Shown here: positions 52,630-62,081 of the stretch, piece after piece
Position numbering within the stretch: the first letter of the stretch is position 1
Layout: each line of letters starts with the position of its first letter
Source of the DNA: Burkholderia sp. GAS332
GTDB taxonomy: Bacteria > Pseudomonadota > Gammaproteobacteria > Burkholderiales > Burkholderiaceae
Assembly (NCBI GenBank): GCA_900142905.1
Contig: FSRV01000002.1
Location: 3,782,001-3,846,000 of the forward strand
Direction of reading: 5' to 3'
Length of the DNA stretch: 64,000 bases
Notes under the pieces: generated by a model
What the model saw: the letters and a program-made list of their open reading frames with translations, nothing else
Database searches by the model: none
Told to the model about the DNA's origin: nothing
Made by a program: the position numbers and the translations under genes

Positions 52630-53600
52630 GCCATCCCACTACCTCCTCCTCCACGGCGTTCGGCGCGCCGTCCGGCAGCCGGTTGCTCGGCTCGCTGAAA
52701 AAACGCCTCTCGAAGCTGCTGCCGTCAGGCCGCTCGACGGTCATCGGTGTGCCGTTCATCTGGCTCACGCTGTTCTTCGCCGTGCCGTTCCTGCTGGTAC
52801 TGAAGATCAGTTTCACCGACTCGCGGCTTGGCATTCCGCCGTACACCGATCTCCTCAATGCGAAGGATGGTGTGCTCCACGTGGTCATGCAACTGGGACA
52901 CTACGCTTTCCTGCTGCAGGACGACCTGTATGTGGCCACCTATATCAGCTCGCTGAAGATGGCGGCGGTCTCGACGCTCTGCTGCCTGTTGATTGGCTAT
53001 CCGGTCGCGTACTACATCGCGCGCTCGGAGCCCGCGAAGCGCAACCTGCTGATGATGGGCGTGATGCTGCCGTTCTGGACGTCGTTCCTGATCCGCGTCT
53101 ACGCATGGATCGGCATTCTGAAAGACGACGGCCTGCTCAATCACTCGCTGATGGCCATCGGCATGATCCATTCGCCGCTGCGGCTTTATCACACGGATAT
53201 CGGCGTCTATATCGGCATGGTCTATTCGTATCTGCCGTTCATGGTGATGCCGCTCTACGCCCACCTGGTGAAGTTGGACCTCACGCTGCTCGAAGCCGCG
53301 TACGACCTCGGCTGCAAACCGTGGACCGCGTTCACGCGCATCACCCTGCCGCTCTCGAAGAACGGCATCATCGCCGGCAGCCTGCTGGTGTTCATTCCGG
53401 CGGTCGGCGAGTACGTCATTCCCGAGCTGCTCGGCGGCGCCGACACGCTGATGATCGGCCGCGTGATGTGGAATGAGTTCTTCAACGATATGGACTGGCC
53501 CATGGCCTCCGCCGTGACGGTCGCGATGGTTCTGCTGCTGCTGGTGCCGATGGCCGTGTTCCAGTACTACCAGGTCAAGGAACTGGAGGGCGCGAAATGA
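52626..53600 (+). CDS. potH: Polyamine ABC transporter permease
   Basis: 324 residues, six predicted membrane segments after an N-terminal Ser-rich cytosolic stretch. The EAA loop reads LEAAYDLGCKPWTAFTRITLPLS, which contacts the ATPase. The layout is that of PotH. It overlaps both neighbours by four bases. Confidence 0.94.
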   Translation: MSHPTTSSSTAFGAPSGSRLLGSLKKRLSKLLPSGRSTVIGVPFIWLTLFFAVPFLLVLKISFTDSRLGIPPYTDLLNAKDGVLHVVMQLGHYAFLLQDDLYVATYISSLKMAAVSTLCCLLIGYPVAYYIARSEPAKRNLLMMGVMLPFWTSFLIRVYAWIGILKDDGLLNHSLMAIGMIHSPLRLYHTDIGVYIGMVYSYLPFMVMPLYAHLVKLDLTLLEAAYDLGCKPWTAFTRITLPLSKNGIIAGSLLVFIPAVGEYVIPELLGGADTLMIGRVMWNEFFNDMDWPMASAVTVAMVLLLLVPMAVFQYYQVKELEGAK

Positions 53601-54508
53601 TCAAGCCAAATAAAACCCTTTCCAATAGCGTGCTGACGTTCGGGTTCCTGTTTCTCTACATCCCGATCATCAGCCTCGTCGTGTTCTCGTTCAACGAGTC
53701 GAAGCTCGTCACGATCTGGTCTGGCTTCTCGCTGAAATGGTACGCCGCGCTGCTGCAGGACGACGAGTTGCTGACCGCGGCCTGGTTGTCCTTGAAGATC
53801 GGTCTGATGACCGCGTGTGCGTCGGTCGTGATCGGTACATGGGCAGGCTTCGTGCTGGCTCGCTTCGGGCGCTTTCGCGGCTTCACGCTGTTCGCCGGGA
53901 TGATCAACGCGCCGCTCGTGATTCCGGAAGTGATTCAGGGCATTTCGCTGCTGCTGCTGTTCGTGGCGATGGAACAGATGCTCGGCTGGCCGAAGGGCCG
54001 CGGCGTCGTCACGATGTGGATCGGTCACGTGATGCTGTGCGTGTCCTATGTGGCGATCATCGTGCAGTCACGCGTGAAGGAGTTGAACCGATCGCTCGAA
54101 GAAGCCGCCCTCAACCTGGGCGCGACACCGCTCAAGGTGTTTTTCGTTATTACGCTGCCGCTGATCTCGCAGGCGCTCATGTCCGGCTGGCTGCTGTCGT
54201 TCACGCTGTCGATCGACGACCTCGTGTTGTCCGCGTTCCTGTCGGGTCCGGGCTCCACCACGTTGCCGCTCGTCGTGTTCTCCCGTGTCCGCCTCGGCCT
54301 GAATCCGGAGATGAATGCACTGGCGACGATCTTCATCAGTCTGGTGACGATTGGCGTGGTCAGCGTGAATACCCTGCTGGTCGCCAAAGAACGTAAGCGT
54401 CTGCGCGATATGCAAGCAGCGTTGACGGTGGTCGAAGCCGCCGATGCAGGTCCCGCTACGCCACAGCCCACAACGGCGCGGAAGTCGCTCGATACGGCCA
54501 GCGCATAA
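53597..54508 (+). CDS. potI: Polyamine ABC transporter permease
   Basis: 303 residues, six membrane segments with EAA loop LEEAALNLGATPLKVFFVITLP. This is the PotI-like partner. A cytosolic tail of about 40 residues with Thr/Pro/Ala follows. It overlaps potH in ATGA and ends 38 bp before the outer-membrane protein. Confidence 0.94.
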   Translation: MIKPNKTLSNSVLTFGFLFLYIPIISLVVFSFNESKLVTIWSGFSLKWYAALLQDDELLTAAWLSLKIGLMTACASVVIGTWAGFVLARFGRFRGFTLFAGMINAPLVIPEVIQGISLLLLFVAMEQMLGWPKGRGVVTMWIGHVMLCVSYVAIIVQSRVKELNRSLEEAALNLGATPLKVFFVITLPLISQALMSGWLLSFTLSIDDLVLSAFLSGPGSTTLPLVVFSRVRLGLNPEMNALATIFISLVTIGVVSVNTLLVAKERKRLRDMQAALTVVEAADAGPATPQPTTARKSLDTASA

Positions 54509-54546
54509 GAAGTCCTTTTGCAATACGACCAATAAGGAGAATTCGC

Positions 54547-56133
54547 ATGAGAAAGAAGCTCATCTGTCTGTTGGTGGCGGGGAGTTTGCCAGGCTTTGCC
54601 ATGGCAGATACCACTAGCGACCAGATCAAGGCGCTACAAGCCCAGCTCAATGCACTGCAAAAGGAAGTGAAGCAGTTGCGCTCGGAAGCGGCAACCAGGC
54701 CGAAAGCAGCAACTGCCGCGCCGGCACCGGCACCGGCGCAGGCTGTCGCGGAAGCGCCGGTGGACGTCTCTTCGCCGGACTACGGCAAAGCACGCGCGAC
54801 GCTGACCAACGATCAGGTCGATACGATGAAGCAGCAGCTCGCCAACCAGCAGTTGAAGGTCGACTCGCTGGTGGATGCGCAGAATACCGGTCCGATCGCC
54901 GGTCTGTCGGTGACGGGCTATATCGATCCGACCTACATGTATAACCGCGCGGCAAGTAGTTCGTCGTTCCTGTTCGCGAACCACGAAAGCAGCTACAACT
55001 ACTTCAACAGCACGTTCGGCGACCTGTACCTCGACATCAAGAAGACCTTCGGTGTCGGCCCGATGGCGCCGTCGGCCGAGATCACCTTGATGCCGAACCG
55101 CGGCAACGGTATTACGCTGCTGCAGAACGAGCACGGCAATATCGGCAACAACATTCTGAATACGGCGGTCGTGACCGTGCCGGTGACGGCCACGACGACC
55201 TTCGTAGCCGGTTTGATGCCGAGCTTCGGCGGCTATGAAGTGCAGCAGTCGAACCAGATGGTGACGCTCACGCACAACCTGCTGTATGACTTCTCCGATC
55301 CGGGCAGCTATATCGGCGTCGGCGTGAACTACACGGGCGACAACAGCAACTGGGCATGGAAGTTCATGCTGGGCAACGAACAGTACCGCACGTATGGCTC
55401 GGTGGTGCAGACCGGCACCAATGCGCTGGGCGACCCGATCACCAGCAGTAACAAGATCCCGACCTTCACGGCCCGTGTCGACTACACGTGGTCGAGCGCG
55501 CTGGATATTGGCGGTTCGTTCAATATCGGTCGTCAGACGCTCTCCGCCGCCACGCAGAACGTGAACGGCACCACCATTCCGGTGTACGGTGTGGGCGGTC
55601 AGGCCTCCAGCGCCTTCGGAACATTCTTCTTCGGCGAAGCGGATATGGCCTACACGCTGGCGGACGTGACGTACAACGCCGAAGTCGACTACGGCCAGCA
55701 GCAGAACGCCGCGTTCAACGGCGGCCAGGCGCAGTGGTACGGCCTGTCACTGCTCGCACACCGCAAGTTCAGCTTGCCGGTGTTGGGCCGCATGGGCGCG
55801 ACCGCCCGCTACGACGTGCTGGTCGACCAGAAGAACGGCGGCGGCGGCGGTGGCGTTGCGTTGAATTCGAACGGCATGGATACGGCTGACGGCTTCGGTA
55901 TCGGCGCGGACTGTCTTGCCAATTCGAAGGCGAGCGGCGGCCTCGGCTTCCAGTGCAAGGGCGCAATCCATCAGGACGCCGCGCTCGACGTGTTGTTCTA
56001 CCCGACCCAGCAGATCACGGTCAAGGTGGAGTATCGCCACGACTGGGCCAACAAGCAGGTGTTCCTGAAGAACGACGGTTCGTACGGCAAGTCCAACGAC
56101 CTGCTCGCGACGCAGTTCATCTACTCGTTCTAA
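54547..56133 (+). CDS. Porin-like outer-membrane protein (DUF3138-like)
   Basis: This 528-residue protein has a signal peptide (MRKKLICLLVAGSLPGFAMA), a coiled-coil-like stretch (IKALQAQLNALQKEVKQLRSEAA) and a proline/alanine linker. From about residue 120 amphipathic beta strands dominate (YLDIKKTFGVG, TTFVAGLMPSFGGYE, YDVLVDQKNGG), ending in Phe (FIYSF), as in outer-membrane barrels. It resembles the Burkholderia DUF3138 proteins (from memory). Being 38 bp after potI, it may admit polyamines or peptides through the outer membrane. Confidence 0.7.
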   Translation: MRKKLICLLVAGSLPGFAMADTTSDQIKALQAQLNALQKEVKQLRSEAATRPKAATAAPAPAPAQAVAEAPVDVSSPDYGKARATLTNDQVDTMKQQLANQQLKVDSLVDAQNTGPIAGLSVTGYIDPTYMYNRAASSSSFLFANHESSYNYFNSTFGDLYLDIKKTFGVGPMAPSAEITLMPNRGNGITLLQNEHGNIGNNILNTAVVTVPVTATTTFVAGLMPSFGGYEVQQSNQMVTLTHNLLYDFSDPGSYIGVGVNYTGDNSNWAWKFMLGNEQYRTYGSVVQTGTNALGDPITSSNKIPTFTARVDYTWSSALDIGGSFNIGRQTLSAATQNVNGTTIPVYGVGGQASSAFGTFFFGEADMAYTLADVTYNAEVDYGQQQNAAFNGGQAQWYGLSLLAHRKFSLPVLGRMGATARYDVLVDQKNGGGGGGVALNSNGMDTADGFGIGADCLANSKASGGLGFQCKGAIHQDAALDVLFYPTQQITVKVEYRHDWANKQVFLKNDGSYGKSNDLLATQFIYSF

Positions 56134-56171
56134 CGCCTTGCGTTGACGTGTCGAACTGTTGATGTGTCGGA

Positions 56172-56209
56172 GTGAGGTGCTCGTCGGCAGACGTCGTCGG
56201 GCACCTCAC
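56172..56209. repeat. Hairpin between convergent porin and lysR
   Basis: GTGAGGTGC (56172-56180) pairs with GCACCTCAC (56201-56209), loop 20 nt. It lacks a T run on either strand, so it is only a weak candidate terminator. Confidence 0.5.
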
Positions 56210-56217
56210 GCAAAAAT

Positions 56218-57144
56218 TCAGCGCTTCGCGTGCTGCTTCTTTATCTGTGCTTCACAGAAAGCCGTGAAATGCCGCACGACCTGTCTCGGCTTCATGTTGC
56301 GCGACTGCGCAATGCCCAACGTGGCGGCTGCCACGTCGTCCTTGAACCGTTTGACGACGAAATCCTCCCCGTCCACGGTATGGGTCGATTTGAGCGGAAA
56401 GTTCAGGATGCTGTATCCCAGACCGTTCGCCACCATACCGCGCACCACCTCGGGTTGTGCGGACTTGAACGCCGGGACCGGACGCTCGCCTACCGCGTCG
56501 AACAGTCCCGCGAAATATTCCCGGCTGTGGGGCAGGTCGAGCATCACGTAGGGCTCCCCCACCAGATTCGCGAGCGCAATCGAGCGATGCTGGGCCAGAT
56601 GGTGCGTTTTCGGGAGGATGACGTACGGCGGCAGCGCCAGCATCGGCAGGAATTCAATGTCGTCGGTCAGATCAATGCTGTAGGTCAGCGCGAGGTCGAG
56701 CGATCCGTCGTGCAGGCCCGTGAACAAATCTTCCTGATGCGCTTCCAGCGTCTGGAATACGACGCCGGCATGTTGGGCCACAAAGTGACTGATGAGACCC
56801 GGCAGCAACGGCGGCGCAAGCGAGACCAGGCAGCCGAGCGCAATCCCGCCCGAGATGCCGGTGTCCATCCCGCGTGCCGCAACCTGAAGTTCTTCCGCAT
56901 TCTTGAGCAGGTCACGCGTCTTGCCGAGCATCTCGCGCCCGGCCTGGGTCAGGGAAAGCCCGGAGGCGTGGTGACGGATGAACAGTTGCACACCAAAGGA
57001 TTCTTCCAGCTCTGCAATCGCCGTAGAAATCGAGGGCTGCGAAATGTGCAGAACTTTTGACGCGCCGGTAAATGACAGCGCTTCTGCCGTCACGACAAAG
57101 TATCGCAACTGGCGCAGCGAATACCGAAGCAGTGGGCTTTCCAT
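56218..57144 (-). CDS. LysR-family transcriptional regulator
   Basis: 308 residues. The N-terminal winged helix has LRYFVVTAEALSFTGASKVLHISQPSISTAIAELEESFG (in parts), and the remainder is a periplasmic-binding-like effector domain (ISHFVAQHAGVVFQTLEAHQEDLF). It is divergent from the monooxygenase operon, with 179 bp between them, so it is the likely regulator of that operon. The effector is unknown. Confidence 0.93.
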   Translation of the reverse strand: MESPLLRYSLRQLRYFVVTAEALSFTGASKVLHISQPSISTAIAELEESFGVQLFIRHHASGLSLTQAGREMLGKTRDLLKNAEELQVAARGMDTGISGGIALGCLVSLAPPLLPGLISHFVAQHAGVVFQTLEAHQEDLFTGLHDGSLDLALTYSIDLTDDIEFLPMLALPPYVILPKTHHLAQHRSIALANLVGEPYVMLDLPHSREYFAGLFDAVGERPVPAFKSAQPEVVRGMVANGLGYSILNFPLKSTHTVDGEDFVVKRFKDDVAAATLGIAQSRNMKPRQVVRHFTAFCEAQIKKQHAKR

Positions 57145-57323
57145 TGACCTGTTTCCATGAAAAAAATCATTCAGGAGACGCCGTGCAGGGCGCTCGATTC
57201 CACGTTGATTATCTCGCGCTCTGCATAGCTAAAACAAATGTTTTGCATTTTTTAAATATGTTTTTCAGATGTGATCTATCCGCGTAGATTTCTTTCATCA
57301 GTGGATCTTGCAAGGAGATAGCC

Positions 57324-58649
57324 GTGACAGTTGAAAGAACGTCAATCGATACGCTTGTGGTCGGCGCCGGCCAGGCCGGCGTGGCCATGAGTGAACACCT
57401 GAGCAAACTCGGGGTACCGCACCTCGTTCTGGAGCGCGATCGCATCGCTGAACGCTGGCGCACGGGACGGTGGGATTCTCTGGTTGCCAATGGTCCGGCC
57501 TGGCACGATCGTTTCCCGGGCATGGAGTTCGACGATCTCGACCCCGATGCCTTCGCCTCGAAAGATCAGGTGGCGGATTATTTTGAAGCCTATGCCAGGA
57601 AGTTCAACGCACCCATCCGCACGGGTGTGGAAGTGACGAAGGTGGTACGCAATGCCGGCCGGCCGGGCTTCACCGTTGAAACCACGAAAGGCGTGATCGA
57701 GGCCAACCGCGTGGTTGTCACGACTGGGCCTTTTCAGCGCCCGGTCATTCCGCCGATCGCGCCTGAAGGCGGGGAGCTCACACAAATCCACTCCGCCGAG
57801 TATCGTAATCCGGGGCAACTGCCCGAGGGTGGGGTTCTGGTGGTCGGCGCCGGGTCGTCGGGGGTGCAGATCGCAGATGAGTTGCAGCGCGCCGGTAAGC
57901 AGGTTTACCTCTCGGTGGGCGCGCACGATCGTCCCCCACGCGCCTATCGCAATCGTGACTTTTGCTGGTGGCTAGGCGTTCTCGGCGAATGGGATGCGGA
58001 GGTCATGAGGCCGGGCAGGGAACATGTGACCATTGCCGTAAGCGGGGCTCGTGGTGGCCATACGGTTGACTTCCGGCGGCTTGCCCATCAGGGGATCACG
58101 CTCGTTGGTTTGACGAAAGCGTTCAATGACGGTGTGGTGACCTTCGAATCGGATCTGGCGGATAGCCTCGCTCGCGGCGACGAGAACTATCTGTCGTTGC
58201 TGAATGCCGCTGACGCCTATATCGCCCGCAATGGTCTCGACCTTCCGGAAGAACCTGAAGCCCGCCATATGCTCCCGGATCCGGAATGCGTGACCCATCC
58301 CATTCCTGAACTCGATCTGGCCCGGGCCGGCGTGACCTCGATCGTGTGGGCAACCGGCTATGCCGTCGATTACAACTGGCTGCATGTCAATGCCTTCGAC
58401 GCAAACGGTAAGCCGAAGCATCAGCGCGGCGTGTCGATCGAGCCTGGCGTTTATTTCCTGGGTCTGCCGTGGCTGTCACGTCGTGGCTCCGCTTTCATCT
58501 GGGGCGTCTGGCACGATGCGAAGCACATTGCCGACCATATCGTCACGCAGCGCAAATACCTCTCCTACCGCGATGCCTCGGAACGCCAGGCAGAAGACGG
58601 TCGCGAGATCTACGAAGCAAAATTTCTTCCGAGTACTGAGGTGCACTAA
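57324..58649 (+). CDS. Flavoprotein monooxygenase-like (FAD/NAD(P)-binding)
   Basis: 441 residues. The first dinucleotide motif is VVGAGQAGVAMSEHLS (FAD), the second VVGAGSSGVQIADELQ (NADPH). WATGY near residue 350 is the conserved segment ahead of the C-terminus. This is the group of CzcO/FMO-like enzymes that oxidise amines, sulfides or ketones. It is the first gene of the LysR-controlled operon, and its stop overlaps the RidA start by one base. Substrate is unknown. Confidence 0.85.
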   Translation: MTVERTSIDTLVVGAGQAGVAMSEHLSKLGVPHLVLERDRIAERWRTGRWDSLVANGPAWHDRFPGMEFDDLDPDAFASKDQVADYFEAYARKFNAPIRTGVEVTKVVRNAGRPGFTVETTKGVIEANRVVVTTGPFQRPVIPPIAPEGGELTQIHSAEYRNPGQLPEGGVLVVGAGSSGVQIADELQRAGKQVYLSVGAHDRPPRAYRNRDFCWWLGVLGEWDAEVMRPGREHVTIAVSGARGGHTVDFRRLAHQGITLVGLTKAFNDGVVTFESDLADSLARGDENYLSLLNAADAYIARNGLDLPEEPEARHMLPDPECVTHPIPELDLARAGVTSIVWATGYAVDYNWLHVNAFDANGKPKHQRGVSIEPGVYFLGLPWLSRRGSAFIWGVWHDAKHIADHIVTQRKYLSYRDASERQAEDGREIYEAKFLPSTEVH

Positions 58650-59086
58650 TGAGCCAGCCTACCCATACCCGTATCCGCATGTTCAACACCAAGGATACCT
58701 ACCCGAACCAGACGCTGGATAACGATCTCTGTCAGGCCGTGCGCGCCGGTAACACCGTTTATGTGCGCGGTCAGGTGGGCACCGATTTCGAAGGCCGTCT
58801 GGTCGGGCTCGGCGACCCGGGTGCCCAGGCGAGGCAAGCGATGCAGAACGTCAAGCAGTTGCTGGAAGAGGCGGGCAGCGATATGTCCCACATCGTCAAG
58901 ACCACCACCTACCTGATCGACCCGCGCTATCGCGAGCCGGTGTACCAGGAGGTCGGCAAGTGGCTTAAGGGCGTGTTCCCCATTTCGACCGGCCTGGTGG
59001 TGAGCGCGCTCGGCCAACCGCAGTGGCTGATGGAGATCGATGTGATCGCGGTGATCCCGGATGGCTGGAAGCCGGCTCAGGCCTAA
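58649..59086 (+). CDS. Rid-family (YjgF/YER057c/UK114) protein
   Basis: 145 residues. The fold segments (LCQAVRAGNTVYVRGQVGTD, QAMQNVKQLLEEAG, STGLVVSALGQPQWLMEIDVIAVIP) match RidA. The arginine of PARSCV in RidA is missing: the segment here is PISTGLVVSAL. This suggests a Rid subgroup other than the 2-iminobutanoate deaminase type. It may hydrolyse an imine or enamine made by the monooxygenase. Overlaps the preceding gene, TAATG. Confidence 0.85.
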   Translation: MSQPTHTRIRMFNTKDTYPNQTLDNDLCQAVRAGNTVYVRGQVGTDFEGRLVGLGDPGAQARQAMQNVKQLLEEAGSDMSHIVKTTTYLIDPRYREPVYQEVGKWLKGVFPISTGLVVSALGQPQWLMEIDVIAVIPDGWKPAQA

Positions 59087-59096
59087 GGAATAGGAC

Positions 59097-59774
59097 ATGA
59101 CATTCTCTATCGTCGGACGTTGCGCGGAGACCGGGCAACTCGGAATCGCAATCAGCTCTTCCAGTATCGCGGTGGGTGCGCGATGCCCCTGGGTACGTGC
59201 GAGGGTGGGTGCGGTGGCGACCCAGAACGTCACCCTGCCTGCCCTCGGCCCACAGATTCTCGACCTCCTCGAGAACCAGCCGATCGAGCCTGCCGCGGCC
59301 TTGGACCGGGCGCTTGGCGCCAACGGCTGGAGCGAGTATCGACAGGTGACGGTGATCGACGGTCAAGGCCGTACCGCGCTCTTCAGCGGTAAAGAAGCAC
59401 TGGGCGCGCACAACGCTGTGGCGGGTGAGCAGTGCGTAGCCGCCGGCAACTTATTGGCGGGTGTCCAGGTCATCGAGGCGATGGTTCAGGCGTTCGAGAA
59501 CGCGCCTGGGATGCTTGCCGATCGCCTGCTGGTCGCCATGCATGCCGCGATGGCCGCCGGTGGAGAAGCGGGCCCAGTGCACTCGGCGGCGCTCAAGGTC
59601 GTGGGCGAGGTGAATTGGCCGATCGTCGATCTGCGTGTCGACTGGGCGGAGGAGGACCCCATCGGCCAATTGGGCGCGCTCTGGCAAGCCTATCGGCCGC
59701 AGATGCAGGACTACCTCGCGCGTGCGTTGAATCCGACCGCGGCGCCCAGCTACGGGGTACCGGGCGATGAGTGA
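59097..59774 (+). CDS. DUF1028 family protein, Ntn-hydrolase-like
   Basis: 225 residues. The N-terminus MTFSIVGRCAETGQLGIAIS is the DUF1028 hallmark, with TQN and a glycine-rich region following. The family is thought to be an N-terminal-nucleophile hydrolase group, often found beside aminohydrolases in catabolic clusters. It sits between the Rid protein and the M20 enzyme. Its stop overlaps the next gene by 8 bp. Function is not known. Confidence 0.85.
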   Translation: MTFSIVGRCAETGQLGIAISSSSIAVGARCPWVRARVGAVATQNVTLPALGPQILDLLENQPIEPAAALDRALGANGWSEYRQVTVIDGQGRTALFSGKEALGAHNAVAGEQCVAAGNLLAGVQVIEAMVQAFENAPGMLADRLLVAMHAAMAAGGEAGPVHSAALKVVGEVNWPIVDLRVDWAEEDPIGQLGALWQAYRPQMQDYLARALNPTAAPSYGVPGDE

Positions 59775-60930
59775 GGTGTCCAGCCGCGAACTGCTCGAAC
59801 GACTGATCGGTTTCGCTACCGTCAGTCGGGACTCCAATCTCGAACTGATCGCTTTCATCCAGCACCACCTGGCGGAACTCGGCGTGGAGAGCGAGCTGTT
59901 TTACAACCCGGCGCGCACCAAGGCCAACCTGTTCGCGACCATCGGCCCTTGTGACCGAGGTGGCGTTGTGCTTTCCGGCCATACCGATGTGGTGCCGGTG
60001 GATGGGCAGGCTTGGACGGTAGAGCCGTTCCGTCTCACCGAGAGAGACGGGCGGCTGTACGGTCGCGGCACGGCCGACATGAAGGGCTTCATCGCCTCGG
60101 TGTTGGCGGCGGTACCGGTCTTTCTCAAGCGGCCGCTGAAGCTGCCGGTACACCTTGCCTTCTCCTATGACGAGGAAGTGGGATGCCTGGGTGTACGACC
60201 GATGTTGGCGGAATTGGAAAAGCGTCCGCATAAGCCGCGTCTGTGTCTGATCGGCGAACCGACTGAGTTGAAACCGGTGCTGGGTCACAAAGGCAAGCTG
60301 GCCGTGCGCTGCCATGTGAAGGGAGCCGCGTGCCACTCGGCCTACGCACCCTACGGCGTCAACGCTATCCAATATGCGGCGCGACTGATCGGCAGGTTGG
60401 AAGAGATCGGCTCGGCGCTGGCACAGCCTGAACATCACGATCAGCGCTTTGATCCGCCGTTCTCAACCGTGCAGACCGGCGTCATCAAAGGAGGTCGTGC
60501 GCTGAACATCGTGCCGGCCGAATGCGAATTCGATTTCGAGGTACGCGCGTTGCCAGGCTTCCACGCCTACCAAGTGGCGGATGAGTTGCAGACCTACGCC
60601 GAGGCCGAGTTGCTGCCGAAGATGCGTTCGGTGCAGCCTGATACGGACATTCGTTTGCAGCCGCTGAGTGCCTACCCGGGATTGGCCACCTCGCCTGACA
60701 GCGAAGCGGCACGCCTGTTGGCACTGCTGAGCGGTTCCACTGAGTTCGGAACGGTGGCCTTCGGCACAGAGGGGGGACTGTTCGACCAGGTGGGTATTCC
60801 CACTGTGGTCTGTGGGCCGGGAAGCATGGATCAAGGACACAAGCCGGACGAATTTATTACCCTTGAGCAATTGACCCGCTGCGATTCCATGCTGGCTCGC
60901 CTAGCCGAATACCTTTGGAGCCCTGTCTGA
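59767..60930 (+). CDS. M20 amidohydrolase, acetylornithine deacetylase-like
   Basis: 387 residues. Zinc ligands are in [22 protein letters not shown] and YDEEVGCLG (Glu-Glu), with the final histidine in [13 protein letters not shown]. The arrangement follows ArgE. In this operon it more probably cleaves an N-acyl intermediate than makes ornithine, which is inference. It follows DUF1028 with an 8-bp overlap; the next frame reads as a hisD remnant, so the operon has probably been truncated here. Confidence 0.85.
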   Translation: MSEVSSRELLERLIGFATVSRDSNLELIAFIQHHLAELGVESELFYNPARTKANLFATIGPCDRGGVVLSGHTDVVPVDGQAWTVEPFRLTERDGRLYGRGTADMKGFIASVLAAVPVFLKRPLKLPVHLAFSYDEEVGCLGVRPMLAELEKRPHKPRLCLIGEPTELKPVLGHKGKLAVRCHVKGAACHSAYAPYGVNAIQYAARLIGRLEEIGSALAQPEHHDQRFDPPFSTVQTGVIKGGRALNIVPAECEFDFEVRALPGFHAYQVADELQTYAEAELLPKMRSVQPDTDIRLQPLSAYPGLATSPDSEAARLLALLSGSTEFGTVAFGTEGGLFDQVGIPTVVCGPGSMDQGHKPDEFITLEQLTRCDSMLARLAEYLWSPV

Positions 60931-61060
60931 TTTAATCTCCGCGCTGGAGTCGCATCAATGGGGTCAGCTGATCCGCCAGGCCGGTGCGATCTTCCTCGGC
61001 CGCCACACCAGCGAAAGCCTCGGCGACTACTGCGCGCGGCCGAGTCAGGTGCGGCCTGCG
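60929..61060 (+). pseudogene. Remnant of a histidinol dehydrogenase-like gene
   Basis: From 60932 the plus strand reads [20 protein letters not shown], followed by [20 protein letters not shown], then RPAS. This matches the C-terminal third of HisD-like dehydrogenases, where AGAIFLG...ESLGDY...P..V.P is conserved. The N-terminal three quarters of the usual 430 residues and the part after RPAS are missing. It starts inside the stop of the M20 gene and has no own start. The missing part was probably lost by deletion or recombination. Confidence 0.7.
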
Positions 61061-61078
61061 TCGTGGTCCGTGAACGCG

Positions 61079-61339
61079 CTATTGAAACGGATTCTGCACG
61101 ACGCCCGGTTTCGCATCCGGCTCGTCCTTCACCTTCGCCGGCAAATTGGTCTGCGCCTGCAGCGCAGCCACCACCGCATCGATCGCTTCCTTCAGCGCCA
61201 GCGCCGCCTTCAACCCGCGCTGGTCCTGAGTCAACTCCAGCGTGCCGTTCAGCACCACGCGCGTGGTGCCGTTGCTGACGGTGAATGCATCGCCCTGGAT
61301 GTTGAGCACATCGTCATCGTTCGAATAGGGTTTAAACAC
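61079..61339 (-). CDS. Hypothetical protein, 86 residues, coupled to nuclease
   Basis: The ATG at 61339 overlaps the stop of the nuclease gene by 8 bp, so the two should be translated together. The protein is acidic and mainly polar: [20 protein letters not shown], a short beta-rich front ([12 protein letters not shown]), then a helix with [19 protein letters not shown]. There is no signal or membrane segment. It could be a partner or inhibitor of the nuclease, but nothing proves this. The family is not recognised. Confidence 0.55.
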   Translation of the reverse strand: MFKPYSNDDDVLNIQGDAFTVSNGTTRVVLNGTLELTQDQRGLKAALALKEAIDAVVAALQAQTNLPAKVKDEPDAKPGVVQNPFQ

Positions 61340-62081
61340 CTTTCAGTCCTCCCGGTCGCTGATCTTTGAGATTCTCCGGAATACCCGGAAAACGGATGCC
61401 CGATGCTGCCTCGAGTTCATGAATCGTCCTGATGTCGTAGCGGTTGGTCGACACGTTGTCCACCACCACCGCGAACGCCATCTGCCGGGACGGCACGTAG
61501 ACCACCTTGAACAGTTGCGTCGGCACGAAGACTCGTGTCGGTCCGATGGTCTGCAATTGCTGGCCGCTGAAAATCGGTCCGGTGACCACATAGGTATCGT
61601 TATACGACGTTGCAATCTTACGCACGGACGTTTCGATGCGCGCCCACAAACGCTGATTGTTCTCGCGGTTCTGCGGCACGACATTAGCCAGCGAAAACGA
61701 TTGTGCCATCGCTTCCTGATTCCAGCGATTGCCTGCCGGACTCATATGACCGCGATCGAAGCCGCTGCGCTTATAGTCCGCGAGCGTTGCGCCTTCGCCG
61801 TCGGGCAAACGCGCGTCTTCGAAGAATTTGTTGGTGCGCACCATGTCTTTGGCGGCTTCGATATGGTCGCGCGTCAGATGCTCGGCGGACCACAGCGGAC
61901 CATGCGTGATACCCGAGTGCAGCACTGCGAAATCGCTGTAGCACAGCATGCGCGTTTTCGGCGCCATCTTCTGATTGGTCAGAACCGGCCATTGCGCATT
62001 CGGGGTGAACTGGGTGCAGGAAGGCGCCGCGCTCGCGTGAGCGGCAACGGCGAACAACAGACAGGCAAACCACTTCTTCAT
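61332..62081 (-). CDS. Secreted DNA/RNA non-specific endonuclease (NUC1)
   Basis: 249 residues. The N-terminus is a Sec signal ([19 protein letters not shown]). The active-site motif is [13 protein letters not shown], with His112 as the general base, and metal-binding Asn residues follow in [16 protein letters not shown]. This is the Serratia-nuclease family, exported to periplasm or medium. The product would degrade nucleic acids, for nutrient supply or defence. It is followed by a coupled small gene. Confidence 0.9.
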   Translation of the reverse strand: MKKWFACLLFAVAAHASAAPSCTQFTPNAQWPVLTNQKMAPKTRMLCYSDFAVLHSGITHGPLWSAEHLTRDHIEAAKDMVRTNKFFEDARLPDGEGATLADYKRSGFDRGHMSPAGNRWNQEAMAQSFSLANVVPQNRENNQRLWARIETSVRKIATSYNDTYVVTGPIFSGQQLQTIGPTRVFVPTQLFKVVYVPSRQMAFAVVVDNVSTNRYDIRTIHELEAASGIRFPGIPENLKDQRPGGLKGV

